Origin: an uncultured Shinella sp.
Lineage (GTDB): Bacteria > Pseudomonadota > Alphaproteobacteria > Rhizobiales > Rhizobiaceae
DNA: 16,358 nt
Reading direction: 5' to 3'
Assembly: GCA_946886325.1 (NCBI GenBank)
Contig: CAMPIK010000009.1
Coordinates: 1 to 16,358, forward strand
The position numbers and the translations under genes were made by a program. This document shows positions 6,635-15,400 of this stretch, piece by piece. The first letter of the stretch is position 1. Every line of letters starts with the position of its first letter. The notes beneath the pieces are model-generated. The model saw only the letters and a list, made by a program, of their open reading frames with translations. It had not been told where the DNA came from and ran no database searches.

Positions 6635-7825
6635 ATGGCGGCGGATTTCGATTTCATTGTCGTGGGCAAGGGCATGATGGGCGCGGCAGCCGCGCGCCAT
6701 CTGACCGTTTCAGGCGCGCGTGTCGCGCTGATCGGTCCCGACGAGCCAAAGGACTGGTCCGCCCATGACGGCGTCTTCGCCAGCCACTACGACAATGGCC
6801 GCATCACCCGGACCATCGATGGCGATCGCGACTGGGCGCGGCTGGCGCAACGCTCGATCGCACGTTACCGCGACATCGAGGCCGCAAGCGGCATTCCCTT
6901 CTTTCATGAGGTCGGTTGCCTCATCTCGGGTCCTGTTCCGGCAGGCCATGGCGGCTATCTCGACGGGGTCGCGGCCGTCGTCGATGATCTCGGTCTGGAT
7001 GTGCCGCTTCTGACGGCATCCGAGCTCTCCGCGCGGTTCCCGCATTTTTCCGTTCCGGGCCACGCAGCAGGGTTTCTGGAGGCCTCCGGCGCCGGGCATG
7101 TCAATCCGCGCGCCTTCGTCGCCGCGCAGGCCGCCTGCGTCGAAAAGGCAGGGGGAACGATCCTGTCGCAGGAAGCCGTTTCGACGGCGGTCGACGGCGA
7201 CAGCGTCACGGTCGCCCTGCGGGACGGTTCGCGGGTCTCTGCCGGTCGTGTGCTCGTTGCGGCAGGTGGATTTTCCGGCGCTGAAGGCTTGCTGCCGCGG
7301 CGGCCGGACCTTGTCGTGAAGGGCCGGACGGTGATCTTTGCCGAGGTCGGGGAGGCGGACCTGCCCGCCTATGCCGGCATGCCCTGCTGGATCGACGAGA
7401 GCGGCGATCCCAAGGACCATTTCTACCTGCTGCCGCCGATCCGCTATCCGGACGGCCGCTGGTATATCAAGATCGGCGGTGACCCGACGGATATCGTGCT
7501 TAACTCGGATGCCGATATCCGCGCCTGGTTCAAGACCGACGGCGATCCCGGCGCGATTGCCCATCTCAGACGGGTTCTTGCCGCGGCGATGCCCGGCCTG
7601 ACGCCCCGGTCATGGCTTTCGACGCCCTGCGTGACGACCTATACCGCCCACGGCTATCCCTATGCCGGCTTTGTCGAGGGCGATCGGATCGCGCTGCTTG
7701 CCGGCGGCAACGGCGCGGCCGCCAAGAGCTCCGACGAGATCGGAAGGCTCGGCGCGCGCCTTGTTCTGGATGGTGCGCTCGGTGATGAAGGCTACGCGAC
7801 CGATTTCGCCGTCCACCTGCTTTGA
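6635..7825 (+). CDS. FAD-dependent oxidoreductase (DAO family)
   Basis: 396 residues from the ATG at 6635, which has GGGGA a few bases upstream; the open frame extends further left but has no ribosome binding site there. The N-terminus MAADFDFIVVGKGMMGAAAA carries the dinucleotide-binding GxGxxG (residues 11-16) of the Rossmann fold. The C-terminal region has the second FAD-contact patch of the DAO superfamily (LLAGGNGAAAKSSDEIGRL). The architecture resembles sarcosine oxidase, glycine oxidase and D-amino-acid dehydrogenases, which oxidise a C-N bond of amino acids or N-methylated amines. The exact substrate is not recognisable. No signal peptide is present, so it is cytoplasmic. It stands alone between the transglycosylase hairpin and rnpB. 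Family call secure, substrate unknown. Confidence 0.87.
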   Translation: MAADFDFIVVGKGMMGAAAARHLTVSGARVALIGPDEPKDWSAHDGVFASHYDNGRITRTIDGDRDWARLAQRSIARYRDIEAASGIPFFHEVGCLISGPVPAGHGGYLDGVAAVVDDLGLDVPLLTASELSARFPHFSVPGHAAGFLEASGAGHVNPRAFVAAQAACVEKAGGTILSQEAVSTAVDGDSVTVALRDGSRVSAGRVLVAAGGFSGAEGLLPRRPDLVVKGRTVIFAEVGEADLPAYAGMPCWIDESGDPKDHFYLLPPIRYPDGRWYIKIGGDPTDIVLNSDADIRAWFKTDGDPGAIAHLRRVLAAAMPGLTPRSWLSTPCVTTYTAHGYPYAGFVEGDRIALLAGGNGAAAKSSDEIGRLGARLVLDGALGDEGYATDFAVHLL

Positions 7826-7898
7826 TCGTTATACCGGCCCATTTGCAGAGATCGCATGAGAGGACTGGTCATCGTCCGGCCTGTCCGCTAAGGAGCGC

Positions 7899-8296
7899 GG
7901 GCCAGTTGGCCGGGCAGCCGCGCTCCGCATCGCCGAAAGGTAGCGGGGGGAGGAAAGTCCGGGCTCCACGGAAACACGGTGCCGGATAACGTCCGGCGGG
8001 GGCGACCCCAGGGAAAGTGCCACAGAAAGCAAACCGCCTTCCTCGGAAGGTAAGGGTGAAAGGGTGGGGTAAGAGCCCACCGCGGCCATGGCGACATGGA
8101 CGGCACGGTAAACCCCACCGGGAGCAAAACCGAATAGGGATGACGCGAGGCGCGCAAGCGTTTCAGCCCGTTTCCGGGCCGGTCATCCGGGTGGGTTGCA
8201 AGAGGCCGGGCGCAAGTCCGGTCCCAGATGAATGGCTGCCACGTTCCGGTTTCGGCCGGAGCCATACAGAACCCGGCTTACAGGCCAACTGGCAAA
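7899..8296 (+). ncRNA. rnpB: RNase P RNA, bacterial class A
   Basis: Catalytic RNA that matures the 5' ends of tRNAs together with the RnpA protein. The diagnostic conserved regions are all present in order: GAGGAAAGTCCGGGCTCC at 7950-7967, the AGGGTGAAAGGGTGGGGTAAGAG region at 8052-8074, and GAACCCGGCTTACAGGCC near 8270-8287. P1 is visible as GCCAGTTGGCC (7901-7911) pairing with GGCCAACTGGC (8283-8293), which sets the ends to within a few bases. Length near 398 is normal for alphaproteobacteria. No clear promoter is seen in the 73 bases after the oxidoreductase gene. Confidence 0.96.
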
Positions 8297-8326
8297 AATC
8301 TCCCTCCGCCGGCATTTTTTTGCCGG
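8291..8326 (+). terminator. T-rich hairpin just after rnpB, possible terminator
   Basis: CCGGCA (8309-8314) and TGCCGG (8321-8326) pair around a loop of six Ts. Alternatively GGCAAAAA (8291-8298) pairs with TTTTTGCC (8317-8324). The T-run lies in the loop or the 3' arm, not after the stem as in a textbook terminator. P1 of rnpB just upstream may serve as the terminator stem. It probably marks the 3' end region of the rnpB precursor. Confidence 0.42.
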
Positions 8327-8435
8327 GTCCGTAAGTCACTGATTTTGCAAGTGCGAGATTGCGGCGTCCTGAGCGCCTGACAGCGAAACGCCAATTCGGC
8401 TTTCCCTTTTCCTACAAGCTGTTGGCAGCGAATTC

Positions 8436-8450
8436 CTAACCATTTGTTAA
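8436..8450 (+). promoter_or_regulatory. CtrA-like binding site upstream of the dcw cluster
   Basis: CTAA at 8436-8439, seven bases, TTAA at 8447-8450 differs from the CtrA consensus TTAA-N7-TTAA by a single base and includes the favoured CTAACCAT form. A further TTAA half-site lies at 8453-8456. CtrA is the cell-cycle response regulator of alphaproteobacteria and controls division genes in several of them. Binding here is inferred, not shown. Confidence 0.5.
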
Positions 8451-8503
8451 ACTTAACGGCTTATGAATATTCGACGGTTTGGCTGCCCGGAATCCGTGCT
8501 GTT

Positions 8504-8537
8504 CCCATTGACGCCCATATGGTCCCATGTTATCCCA
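8504..8537 (-). promoter_or_regulatory. Four-copy MraZ operator
   Basis: CCCA occurs at 8504-8507, 8514-8517, 8524-8527 and 8534-8537, that is, TGGG four times on the minus strand with an exact 10-bp period. MraZ is known in E. coli to bind TGGGN direct repeats separated by 5-base spacers ahead of its own gene; this pattern has the same motif and period with one more copy. One helical turn per box places all four on one DNA face, suiting an oligomeric MraZ ring. The array overlaps the predicted promoter, implying autorepression of the whole cluster. Confidence 0.8.
8508..8536 (+). promoter_or_regulatory. Predicted mraZ (dcw) promoter
   Basis: TTGACG (8508-8513), a 17-base spacer and TATCCC (8531-8536) form a sigma-70-type promoter with a good -35 and a modest -10. 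The -35 lies between the first and second MraZ boxes, the third box falls within the spacer, and the -10 overlaps the fourth box. Transcription would begin near 8543, giving a leader of about 174 bases. Inferred from sequence only. Confidence 0.55.
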
Positions 8538-8716
8538 AAAGCACACCGCACAAGGGCGAATGAACGCCCAACTTTCGAAAAGTTTCGCAAGGTCCCGGCC
8601 AGGGACTGCGTGGCGCGCTTGCGCCGCGAGGGGGTCGGCTTGCGCGGTTGAGTTTTTGTGTGTTTCGCCCGGGCATCTGCACATCGCCCGGGTCGGGGAA
8701 GCGGCTGTATCGCGTC

Positions 8717-9157
8717 ATGAACCGGTTCCTGTCGAATGTGACGAACAGGGTGGATGCAAAGGGACGGGTTTCCGTTCCCTCGGCGTTTCGCACCGTGCTC
8801 GCACAGCGCGACATCCGGGAGCTCTATTGCTTTCAGGATTTCGTCTTTCCGGCGATCAGCGCCGGCGGTCAGGACCTGCTCGATCGGCTCGAGCGGCAGA
8901 TCGCCAGCGAGAATCCGTTTTCGCCGGTCGCAAACGAGATGTCGCTCCTGATCCACGGGGGCGGGACCTCCATGAAGCTCGATTCGGAAGGTCGGCTGAT
9001 GGTCACGGATTTCATCCGCGACTTCACCGGCATCACGACGGAGGTCACCTTCGTCGGTCGGGCGGACCACTTTCAGTTATGGCAGCCGCAGGCATTCGAG
9101 GCCATGCAGGCGGCGGCCCGCGAACGGCACAAGTTGCGAGGCTTGGGGTCGGGGTAG
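8717..9157 (+). CDS. mraZ: MraZ transcriptional regulator of the dcw cluster
   Basis: 146 residues, the usual MraZ size. Two SpoVT-AbrB-like repeats are seen, each with the DxxxR signature used for DNA contact: DAKGR at residues 13-17 (within [16 protein letters not shown]) and DSEGR at 89-93 ([10 protein letters not shown]). MraZ forms ring-shaped oligomers, binds repeats upstream of its own gene and represses the cluster in E. coli. Here four matching boxes lie about 180 bases upstream. The ATG at 8717 is chosen from the family N-terminus MNRFLSN. The nearest SD-like sequence GGGGAA (8695-8700) is unusually far, about 16 bases, and sits right after a 7-bp hairpin (8668-8692), so translation may be weak or regulated. 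rsmH follows after 14 bases. Confidence 0.95.
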   Translation: MNRFLSNVTNRVDAKGRVSVPSAFRTVLAQRDIRELYCFQDFVFPAISAGGQDLLDRLERQIASENPFSPVANEMSLLIHGGGTSMKLDSEGRLMVTDFIRDFTGITTEVTFVGRADHFQLWQPQAFEAMQAAARERHKLRGLGSG

Positions 9158-9171
9158 GACGGAGAATCGGG

Positions 9172-10197
9172 ATGGCGGCGGATCTTGGCACAGGTTCTAC
9201 TGGTGCCGATGGCGGACTGGTGCGTCACATCCCGGTTCTTCTTCCAGAGGTGCTCGGCGCGCTGGATGCAAGGCCGGGACAGGTCATCCTCGACGGCACG
9301 TTCGGTGCCGGCGGTTATACGTCGGCCATTCTGTCGGCCGGCGCCGAGGTCATTGCGCTCGACCGCGACCCGACGGCAATCGCAGGCGGCCAGGCGCTGG
9401 TCGCATCTTCCGGCGGCAGGCTCTCCCTCATCCATTCCCGGTTTTCCGATCTTGCACGGCACGCGCCCGAAAATGGCCTTGATGGCGTCGTGCTCGATGT
9501 CGGCGTCTCCTCCATGCAGATCGACGAGGCCGAGCGCGGCTTCTCCTTCCAGAAGAACGGTCCGCTCGACATGCGCATGTCGGGCTCCGGCGTTTCGGCG
9601 GCCGATGTCGTCAACCGCGCGAAAGTCTCCGATCTCACCCGCATCTTCGGCTTTCTCGGCGAGGAACCGCAATCCGGCCGCATCGCGCGTGCCGTCGAGA
9701 AGCGCCGCCTGCAGGAGCCCTTCGTCACGACGCGCGACCTTGCCGGGCTGATCGAGATCGTCACGCCGCGCAAGGCCAAGGACAAGATCCATCCGGCGAC
9801 CCGCGTCTTCCAGGCGCTGCGCGTCTTCGTCAATGACGAGCTCGGCGAGCTCGCCCGCGCGCTCTTCGCGGCCGAAAAGGTGTTGAAGCCCGGCGGCCGG
9901 CTGGTCGTGGTGAGCTTCCACTCGCTGGAGGACCGGATCGTCAAGAAGTTCTTTCAGGACCGGTCCGGCAAGGCGTCCGGCTCGCGCCACCTGCCGGAGG
10001 TCTCCGTTCGCGCGGCAACCTTCACGCCAGTCGGCAAGCCTATGGTTTCGGCAGGCGACGCGGAAAGCGCCGCAAATCCCCGTGCCCGTTCGGCCAAGCT
10101 GCGCGCTGGCGAACGCACCGCCGCACCGCCGGAGAGCGATGACCTGTCCCTGTTCGACCTGCCCAACCTTGCAAGTCTTGAGAAGATTGGAGGCTGA
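9172..10197 (+). CDS. rsmH: 16S rRNA (cytosine(1402)-N(4))-methyltransferase
   Basis: 341 residues (mraW in older naming). It uses S-adenosylmethionine to methylate N4 of C1402 in the decoding centre of 16S rRNA. The start ATG has GGAG (9161-9164) at seven bases. Visible motifs: [10 protein letters not shown] (19-28), the SAM-binding [12 protein letters not shown] (39-50), ALDRDP (62-67), [12 protein letters not shown] (108-119), [14 protein letters not shown] (123-136), [14 protein letters not shown] (242-255) and the closing [14 protein letters not shown] (302-315). It extends about 25 residues past that block, a tail ([16 protein letters not shown]) longer than in E. coli RsmH. A GAATC (CcrM-type) site overlaps the spacer at 9164-9168. 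ftsL starts three bases after its stop codon. Confidence 0.96.
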   Translation: MAADLGTGSTGADGGLVRHIPVLLPEVLGALDARPGQVILDGTFGAGGYTSAILSAGAEVIALDRDPTAIAGGQALVASSGGRLSLIHSRFSDLARHAPENGLDGVVLDVGVSSMQIDEAERGFSFQKNGPLDMRMSGSGVSAADVVNRAKVSDLTRIFGFLGEEPQSGRIARAVEKRRLQEPFVTTRDLAGLIEIVTPRKAKDKIHPATRVFQALRVFVNDELGELARALFAAEKVLKPGGRLVVVSFHSLEDRIVKKFFQDRSGKASGSRHLPEVSVRAATFTPVGKPMVSAGDAESAANPRARSAKLRAGERTAAPPESDDLSLFDLPNLASLEKIGG

Positions 10198-10200
10198 CGG

Positions 10201-10587
10201 ATGTTCCGTACCTTTGACGCCGTCCTCATCGTCGTTATGACGGCTGCCGCGACGGTGACCTACACCATCAAGCATCAGGCCGAGAACAAGTACGAGGAAG
10301 TGCGCAAGCTCGATGCGGCCATCAAGCTCGAGGAACAGACCCTCGATCTCCTGAGGGCCGACTGGGCGCTGCTCACCCAGCCGGCGCGGCTCAACAGCCT
10401 CGTCCAGGCCTATGCCGAAGACCTGCAGCTCGTGCCGACGGAATCGACGCAGCTTGCCCGACCGGTCGAGCTGCCGATGCGCAAGATCGACCTGCCGCTG
10501 CCGGAAGGCGAGGACGACGCGGTTGCCGCGATGATCGGCCGGGCGGGTGGAACCGACAGGATCGCAACGGGTTCGGTGGCGCGCTGA
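10201..10587 (+). CDS. ftsL: Cell division protein FtsL
   Basis: 128-residue bitopic membrane protein of the divisome that partners FtsB and FtsQ and helps activate FtsW-FtsI. FtsL is poorly conserved, so the call rests on position between rsmH and ftsI, small size and topology: a short N-terminus, one membrane helix (about residues 5-22), then a charged helical stretch (25-60, KHQAENKYEEVRKLDAAIKL) suited to a coiled coil, and the usual LLRADWALLTQPARLNSL segment. The C-terminus is Pro/Asp-rich and loosely ordered. GGAGG (near 10188) supplies the ribosome binding site. Its TGA overlaps the ftsI ATG by one base (TGATG), pointing to translational coupling. Confidence 0.9.
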   Translation: MFRTFDAVLIVVMTAAATVTYTIKHQAENKYEEVRKLDAAIKLEEQTLDLLRADWALLTQPARLNSLVQAYAEDLQLVPTESTQLARPVELPMRKIDLPLPEGEDDAVAAMIGRAGGTDRIATGSVAR

Positions 10588-12335
10588 TGTCGTTTCTCTC
10601 GCGTATCATGGTGTTGAAGAGCCGGGCGCATTTCGCCGACGGCGGCAATCGTACCTCCGGCTCGGGCAGTACCCCGCGCTTCGAGGGCACGCGCAAGAAG
10701 ACCGGCGCGCAATCGCGCAGCCGCGTCACCATTCTGATCGCCTGTTTCGGCATCGCCTATTGCATCGTCGGCGGACGCCTCGTGCAATATGGCATCGCGG
10801 CCCCCGACAGCGTCTCCAGCATCGGTCCGGCCGACAAGCTGATGGCGTCGCGCCCCGATATCATCGACCGCAACGGCGAACTGCTGGCGACCGACATCCG
10901 CACCGTTTCGCTCTATGCCGAGCCGCACAAGATCGTCGATGCCGACGAGGCGGTGGAGCGGCTGCGCACCGTGCTGCCCGAACTCGACGGCCGCGCGATC
11001 TACCGCAAGCTCGTCTCGGATTCGCGGTTCCAGTGGCTGAAGCGGCAGTTGACGCCGAAGCAGCAGAGCCAGATCCTGGCGCTCGGCATTCCGGGCGTCG
11101 GCTTCCGGCCGGAAAAACGCCGGTTCTATCCGGGCGGCGCGACCGCGTCCCACATCCTCGGCCACGTCAATATCGACAACCGCGGCGTTGCCGGCATGGA
11201 ACGCTATATCGACAACCAGGGGCTTGCCGACCTCGCCGCCATCGGCATGACGAGCGACGCCAAGCTTGAGCCCGTTCGCCTGTCGATCGACCTGCGCGTC
11301 CAGAACATCGTGCGCGACGTGCTGGTAGACGCCATGGCGAAATATCGCGCCATCGCTGCCGGCGGCGTCGTGCTCGACACGCACACCGGCGAAGTCCTCG
11401 CCATGTCGTCGCTGCCGGACTACGACCCCAACAATCCGGCCGAGGGCGCGGAGGAGGGCTGGCTCAACCGCATGTCGAACGGCACCTACGAGATGGGCTC
11501 GACCTTCAAGAGCTTCACCCTCGCCATGGCGCTCGATTCCGGCAAGGTGAGCATGAATGACAGCTTCGATGCGCGGGGCTCCATCCACATCGGCGGCTTC
11601 ACCATCCGGGATTTCCACGGCAAGAACCGCGTTCTGACGGTGCCGGAAATCTTCATCTATTCCTCGAACATCGGCACGGCCCGCATGGCCGACCTGATCG
11701 GCATCGAGGGCCACAAGGAATTCCTGACGCGCATCGGCCTGCTGACGCGGATGGAGACCGAACTGCCCGAGGTGAAGACGCCGAGCCAGCCGCGCGAATG
11801 GAAGAAGATCAACTCGATCACCATTTCCTTCGGCCACGGCGTCTCCACCACGCCGCTCCAGACGGCGATGTCGACCGCCGCCGTCGTCAACGGCGGCTGG
11901 CTCATTCCGCCGACCTTCCTGCCGCGCACCGCGGAGGAAGCCGCGGCCCATGCGACGAAGGTGCTGAAGGAATCGACGACGCGCGACATGCTGACCCTGA
12001 TGCGCATGAATGTCGTCAAGGGATCGGGCAGGCGGGCTGAGGTGCCCGGCTTCGTCGTCGGCGGCAAGACCGGCACGGCCGAAAAGGTCGTCAACGGGCG
12101 CTATGCCAATGACGTGCGGTTCAATGCCTTTCTCGCAGCCTTCCCGATCGACAATCCGCGCTACATCGTGCTGGCGATCATCGACGAGCCGAAATCGGCA
12201 CCCGATGGCGGCGGCGTGACGGCCGGTCTCAATGCCGCGCCGATGGTGGGCGAAATCATCCGCCGTTCGGCCGCACTTCTCGGCGTACAGCCGACGTTCG
12301 GCGAAGACGGCTCTGCCTTGCTCGTGTCTTATTGA
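10587..12335 (+). CDS. ftsI: Septal peptidoglycan transpeptidase FtsI (PBP3)
   Basis: 582-residue class B penicillin-binding protein that cross-links septal peptidoglycan. A basic cytoplasmic N-terminus of about 45 residues precedes one membrane helix (47-65). A pedestal/dimerisation region follows, with [15 protein letters not shown] at 89-103 and the [16 protein letters not shown] block at 180-195. The transpeptidase domain contains all three active-site motifs: S305-T-F-K308, S359-S-N361 and K494-T-G496. Length is normal for the family. It works in the inner membrane with FtsW and is a beta-lactam target. It overlaps ftsL by one base and is followed 64 bases later by murE. Confidence 0.97.
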   Translation: MSFLSRIMVLKSRAHFADGGNRTSGSGSTPRFEGTRKKTGAQSRSRVTILIACFGIAYCIVGGRLVQYGIAAPDSVSSIGPADKLMASRPDIIDRNGELLATDIRTVSLYAEPHKIVDADEAVERLRTVLPELDGRAIYRKLVSDSRFQWLKRQLTPKQQSQILALGIPGVGFRPEKRRFYPGGATASHILGHVNIDNRGVAGMERYIDNQGLADLAAIGMTSDAKLEPVRLSIDLRVQNIVRDVLVDAMAKYRAIAAGGVVLDTHTGEVLAMSSLPDYDPNNPAEGAEEGWLNRMSNGTYEMGSTFKSFTLAMALDSGKVSMNDSFDARGSIHIGGFTIRDFHGKNRVLTVPEIFIYSSNIGTARMADLIGIEGHKEFLTRIGLLTRMETELPEVKTPSQPREWKKINSITISFGHGVSTTPLQTAMSTAAVVNGGWLIPPTFLPRTAEEAAAHATKVLKESTTRDMLTLMRMNVVKGSGRRAEVPGFVVGGKTGTAEKVVNGRYANDVRFNAFLAAFPIDNPRYIVLAIIDEPKSAPDGGGVTAGLNAAPMVGEIIRRSAALLGVQPTFGEDGSALLVSY

Positions 12336-12399
12336 GCGGAGAATGAACGGGGAGCCGAATCGGCATCGAAATGACGTTCTCGACAGCACCAGAGCAGCC

Positions 12400-13851
12400 A
12401 TGAACCTATCTGACCTCGCCGGACCCGAAAGCCCAGACCTTGGCCCGATTGGCGCCATCGCCATCAGCGGACTGTCTTCCGACAGCCGCACGGTCGTGCC
12501 GGGCAATCTCTTCGTGGCGCTTTCCGGCACGAGGGCCGATGGCTCCGCCTTCATCGCCGACGCGATCAGCCGCGGGGCCGCTGCGATTGCCGCAGCACCC
12601 GGCGTTGAGCTGGATGGTGCCGTTCCCGTGCTGCCGGTCGCCGAGCCCCGGCGTTTCCTGGCGCTGGCGGCCGCCCGCTTCTTCGGCAAGCAGCCCGAAA
12701 CGATGGTCGCTGTGACGGGCACGGCCGGCAAGACCTCCGTCGCCTCCTTCACCCGCCAGGTTTGGACCGAGGCCGGCCATGCGGCGGCGATGATCGGCAC
12801 CACCGGCGTCGTGGCACCCGGCCGCAACGACTACGGTTCGCTGACGACGCCGGACCCGGTGTCGCTGCACCGGCTGCTCGCCGAGCTGGCGGGTGAAGGC
12901 GTCACCCATGCCGCGATGGAGGCGTCGAGCCACGGGCTCGATCAGGCGCGTCTCGACGGCGTGCGTCTGGCGGCTGCCGGTTTCACCAATCTCGGCCGCG
13001 ATCACATGGACTACCACCCGACCGTCGAACACTACATGGCGGCCAAGATGCGCCTCTTCGACACGCTGCTGCCGAAGGGCTCGCCGGCGGTGATCTTCGC
13101 CGATGACGAATGGTCGGGCGTCGCGATCGACGCGGCGCGCAAGGCCGGCCACGACGTGCGCACGGTCGGCCGCAAGGGCGCCTATCTCGCGTTGAAGCGC
13201 GTCGAGCATTTCCGCCACAAGCAGACCGCCGAGATCCATGTCGGCGACGATATCTTTGAGGTCCACATCCCGCTCGCAGGCGATTTCCAGGTGGCCAATG
13301 CGCTGGTCGCCGCGGGGCTTGCCATGTCGACCGGCGTGCCGGCCGCCGTCGCCATGCGGGCGCTGGAGCATCTCGCCGGCGCCTCCGGCCGCCTCGAACT
13401 CGTCGGCCACGCCAAGAACGGCGCGCTCGCCTATGTCGATTATGCACACAAGCCGGACGCGCTCCAGAACGTGCTGACCTCCGTTCGTCCCTTCACGACG
13501 GGCCGCGTCATCGTGGTCTTCGGCTGCGGTGGCGACCGGGACAAGGGCAAGCGGCCGATCATGGGCGAGATCGCCACCCGTCTTGCCGACGTGGTCATCG
13601 TCACCGACGACAATCCGCGCAGCGAAGTGCCTGATGTGATCCGCTCCGAGATCATGGCGGCGGCCCCCGGTGCGAGCGAGATCGGCGACCGTGCCGAAGC
13701 GATCCGAGCCGCCGTTTCCATGCTGCGTTCGGGCGACACGCTGATCGTCGCCGGCAAGGGTCATGAGGAAGGCCAGACGGTCGGGTCCGTCACGCTGCCC
13801 TTCTCCGACCATGCCGAACTGCGCAAGGCCTTGGAGGAGACAGAGCTTTGA
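12400..13851 (+). CDS. murE: UDP-MurNAc-tripeptide synthetase (meso-diaminopimelate-adding)
   Basis: 483 residues. In the cytoplasm it adds meso-diaminopimelate to UDP-MurNAc-L-Ala-D-Glu using ATP. Motifs: DSRTVVPG (28-35), the P-loop GTAGKT (107-112), [13 protein letters not shown] (175-187), [10 protein letters not shown] (197-206), the lysine expected to be carbamylated (K216 in AAKMRLF), DYAHKPDAL (347-355) and GKGHE (452-456). DNPR at 404-407 is the signature of enzymes specific for meso-diaminopimelate over lysine. The start at 12400 is chosen from the family N-terminus MNLSDLAG. An in-frame ATG at 12343, with GGAG very close to it, would add 19 residues and cannot be excluded. The stop overlaps the TTG start of murF. 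Confidence 0.95.
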   Translation: MNLSDLAGPESPDLGPIGAIAISGLSSDSRTVVPGNLFVALSGTRADGSAFIADAISRGAAAIAAAPGVELDGAVPVLPVAEPRRFLALAAARFFGKQPETMVAVTGTAGKTSVASFTRQVWTEAGHAAAMIGTTGVVAPGRNDYGSLTTPDPVSLHRLLAELAGEGVTHAAMEASSHGLDQARLDGVRLAAAGFTNLGRDHMDYHPTVEHYMAAKMRLFDTLLPKGSPAVIFADDEWSGVAIDAARKAGHDVRTVGRKGAYLALKRVEHFRHKQTAEIHVGDDIFEVHIPLAGDFQVANALVAAGLAMSTGVPAAVAMRALEHLAGASGRLELVGHAKNGALAYVDYAHKPDALQNVLTSVRPFTTGRVIVVFGCGGDRDKGKRPIMGEIATRLADVVIVTDDNPRSEVPDVIRSEIMAAAPGASEIGDRAEAIRAAVSMLRSGDTLIVAGKGHEEGQTVGSVTLPFSDHAELRKALEETEL

Positions 13852-15281
13852 CCTTGCTGTGGACAAGTGCCGACCTCGTATCGGCCATGCACGGCCGGCC
13901 CTTCGGCAGCCTGCCTGCCGGCGTCACCGGCATTTCCATCGACAGCCGGACGGTGACGAAGGGCGAGGCCTTCTTCGCGATCAAGGGCGACCGCGTCGAT
14001 GGCCATGATTTCGCGAGTCTGGCGGCCGCAAACGGCGCGGCGCTGCTTGTCGTCAGCGAGGCGAGGCTGCCGGCGCTCGGGCGGCTGACGGTGCCGATGA
14101 TCGTGGTGCCGGATGTGCTGAAGGCGCTGGTCGATCTCGGCTGCGCGGCGCGCGACCGCAGTGCCGCCCGCATCATCGCCGTCACCGGCTCGGTCGGAAA
14201 GACGACGACGAAGGAGATGCTGCGCCAGGCCCTTGCGCCCTCGGGCGCCGTCCACGCCTCGGTCGCCTCGTTCAACAATCACTGGGGCGTACCCCTGACC
14301 CTTGCCCGCATGCCGGAGAACACCGCCTACGGCGTCTTCGAGATCGGCATGAACCACCCGGACGAAATCCGCCCGCTCGTCCAGATGGTGCGCCCGCATG
14401 TGGCGATCGTCACGACGGTCGCCGCCGCGCATCTCGGCAATTTCAAGAACCTTGCGGAGATCGCGGCCGCGAAAGCGGAAATCTTCGAAGGCGTGGTCGC
14501 CGGCGGCCATGCGCTGATCAACCGCGACAACGACCAGTTCAAGCTGCTGGAGAAGGCTGCGCAGGCGGCCGAGGTCTCCCACGTCCATTCCTTTGGCGCG
14601 CATGCCAAGGCGGAATATCGGTTGATCGAATATGCCAGCGGGCCGGAAGGCGGCGTTCTCTGGGCGTCGATCGGCGGCCAGACGCTCGAAATCCCGATGG
14701 GTGCGCCCGGCCGGCACATCGCCGAGAACGCCGTGGCGGTGCTCGGTGCGGTGCATCTCGCCGGTGCCGATGTCGAAAAGGCCATGCAGGCGCTCTCGAC
14801 CATGCAGCCGGAGACCGGGCGCGGCCGTCGCCATACGCTGTCGACAGGGAGCGGAACCTTCGTGCTGATCGACGAAAGCTACAACGCCAACCCGGCATCC
14901 ATGGCTGCGGCGATCGCCTTGCTGCGCGACACCGTTCCGGCCGAGGGCGGCCGGCGCATCGCCGTGCTCGGCGACATGCTCGAAATGGGCGAGTTCTCGG
15001 CCAAGGTCCATGCCGAGCTTGCCCAGCCGCTGATCAAGGCCGGCATCGAGGATGTCTGGCTTGCCGGTCCTGATATGGCCGCCCTTCGCGATGCGCTGCC
15101 CGAAGAGGTGCGCTGCGAATACCGCCCGGATGTCGAGGCGCTGCTTCCGGAGGTGGTGGAATGGGTGCGTCCGGGGGACGTTCTGGTGGTCAAGTCCTCG
15201 AAGGGCACGGGATTCAACCGGATCGTCAGCGCCCTGCTTGACAAGCATGCCGCATTCTCCGACACGGAGCGCGCGCTTTAG
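13848..15281 (+). CDS. murF: UDP-MurNAc-tripeptide:D-Ala-D-Ala ligase
   Basis: 477 residues. It completes the cytoplasmic precursor by adding D-alanyl-D-alanine to UDP-MurNAc-tripeptide with ATP. Visible motifs: [19 protein letters not shown] (31-49), the P-loop [13 protein letters not shown] (112-124), [10 protein letters not shown] (141-150), [10 protein letters not shown] (165-174) and, in the C-terminal domain, [11 protein letters not shown]. The start is TTG at 13848, supported by a strong GGAGGAGA site (13833-13840) at seven bases. It overlaps the murE stop as TTGA, and the family N-terminus LLWTSADLV lies before the next ATG (Met14). The unusual start may slightly lower yield relative to murE. 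A 119-base gap then separates it from mraY. Confidence 0.96.
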   Translation: MTLLWTSADLVSAMHGRPFGSLPAGVTGISIDSRTVTKGEAFFAIKGDRVDGHDFASLAAANGAALLVVSEARLPALGRLTVPMIVVPDVLKALVDLGCAARDRSAARIIAVTGSVGKTTTKEMLRQALAPSGAVHASVASFNNHWGVPLTLARMPENTAYGVFEIGMNHPDEIRPLVQMVRPHVAIVTTVAAAHLGNFKNLAEIAAAKAEIFEGVVAGGHALINRDNDQFKLLEKAAQAAEVSHVHSFGAHAKAEYRLIEYASGPEGGVLWASIGGQTLEIPMGAPGRHIAENAVAVLGAVHLAGADVEKAMQALSTMQPETGRGRRHTLSTGSGTFVLIDESYNANPASMAAAIALLRDTVPAEGGRRIAVLGDMLEMGEFSAKVHAELAQPLIKAGIEDVWLAGPDMAALRDALPEEVRCEYRPDVEALLPEVVEWVRPGDVLVVKSSKGTGFNRIVSALLDKHAAFSDTERAL

Positions 15282-15400
15282 ACGGGGCGTTCAGGGCCGA
15301 GCGCCCGGATTTCCCGCGATTTTTGATGGATGCGGATGCGCCGCGATCCGGCTGAAGAAGCCGGGCCTGCTGCCGCAGAACCTTTGGGGAAAGGTCGAGA
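15282..15400 (+). other. Spacer between murF and mraY
   Basis: This 119-base gap is the longest within the operon. It contains a 6-bp hairpin CCGGCT-gaaga-AGCCGG (15348-15364) about 37 bases before mraY and no T-tract, so a terminator is unlikely. No gene and no clear promoter are seen. GGGGAAAGG (about 15387-15394) provides the mraY ribosome binding site. Confidence 0.4.

Larger units (their letters stand above)
8327..8716 (+). other. 390-base regulatory region and leader upstream of mraZ
   Basis: No real gene is seen; the one short reading frame (8463-8651) crosses the regulatory sites and has no family resemblance. The region holds, left to right, a CtrA-like site (8436-8450), a GAATC site open to CcrM methylation (8490-8494), four MraZ-type boxes (8504-8537) over a promoter, and a GC-rich leader of about 170 bases. 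The leader has hairpin potential at GTCCC-N5-GGGAC (about 8592-8606), GGCGC-GCTT-GCGCC (about 8613-8626) and CCCGGGC-N11-GCCCGGG (8668-8692). Confidence 0.6.

Noticed and set aside
8463..8651. 62-codon reading frame starting ATGAATATTCGACGG upstream of mraZ
   Set aside because: It runs through the promoter and MraZ boxes, has no good ribosome binding site, and its Arg-rich translation resembles no family and is explained by GC-rich random reading.
8527..9171. Long N-terminal extension of rsmH through mraZ
   Set aside because: The frame is open by chance; RsmH homology begins at 9172 after a well-placed GGAG, and mraZ occupies the region in another frame.
10410..12827. 805-codon minus-strand open frame antisense to ftsL-ftsI-murE
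   Set aside because: It opposes three genes with complete active-site motifs; its length reflects high GC at third positions and not coding.
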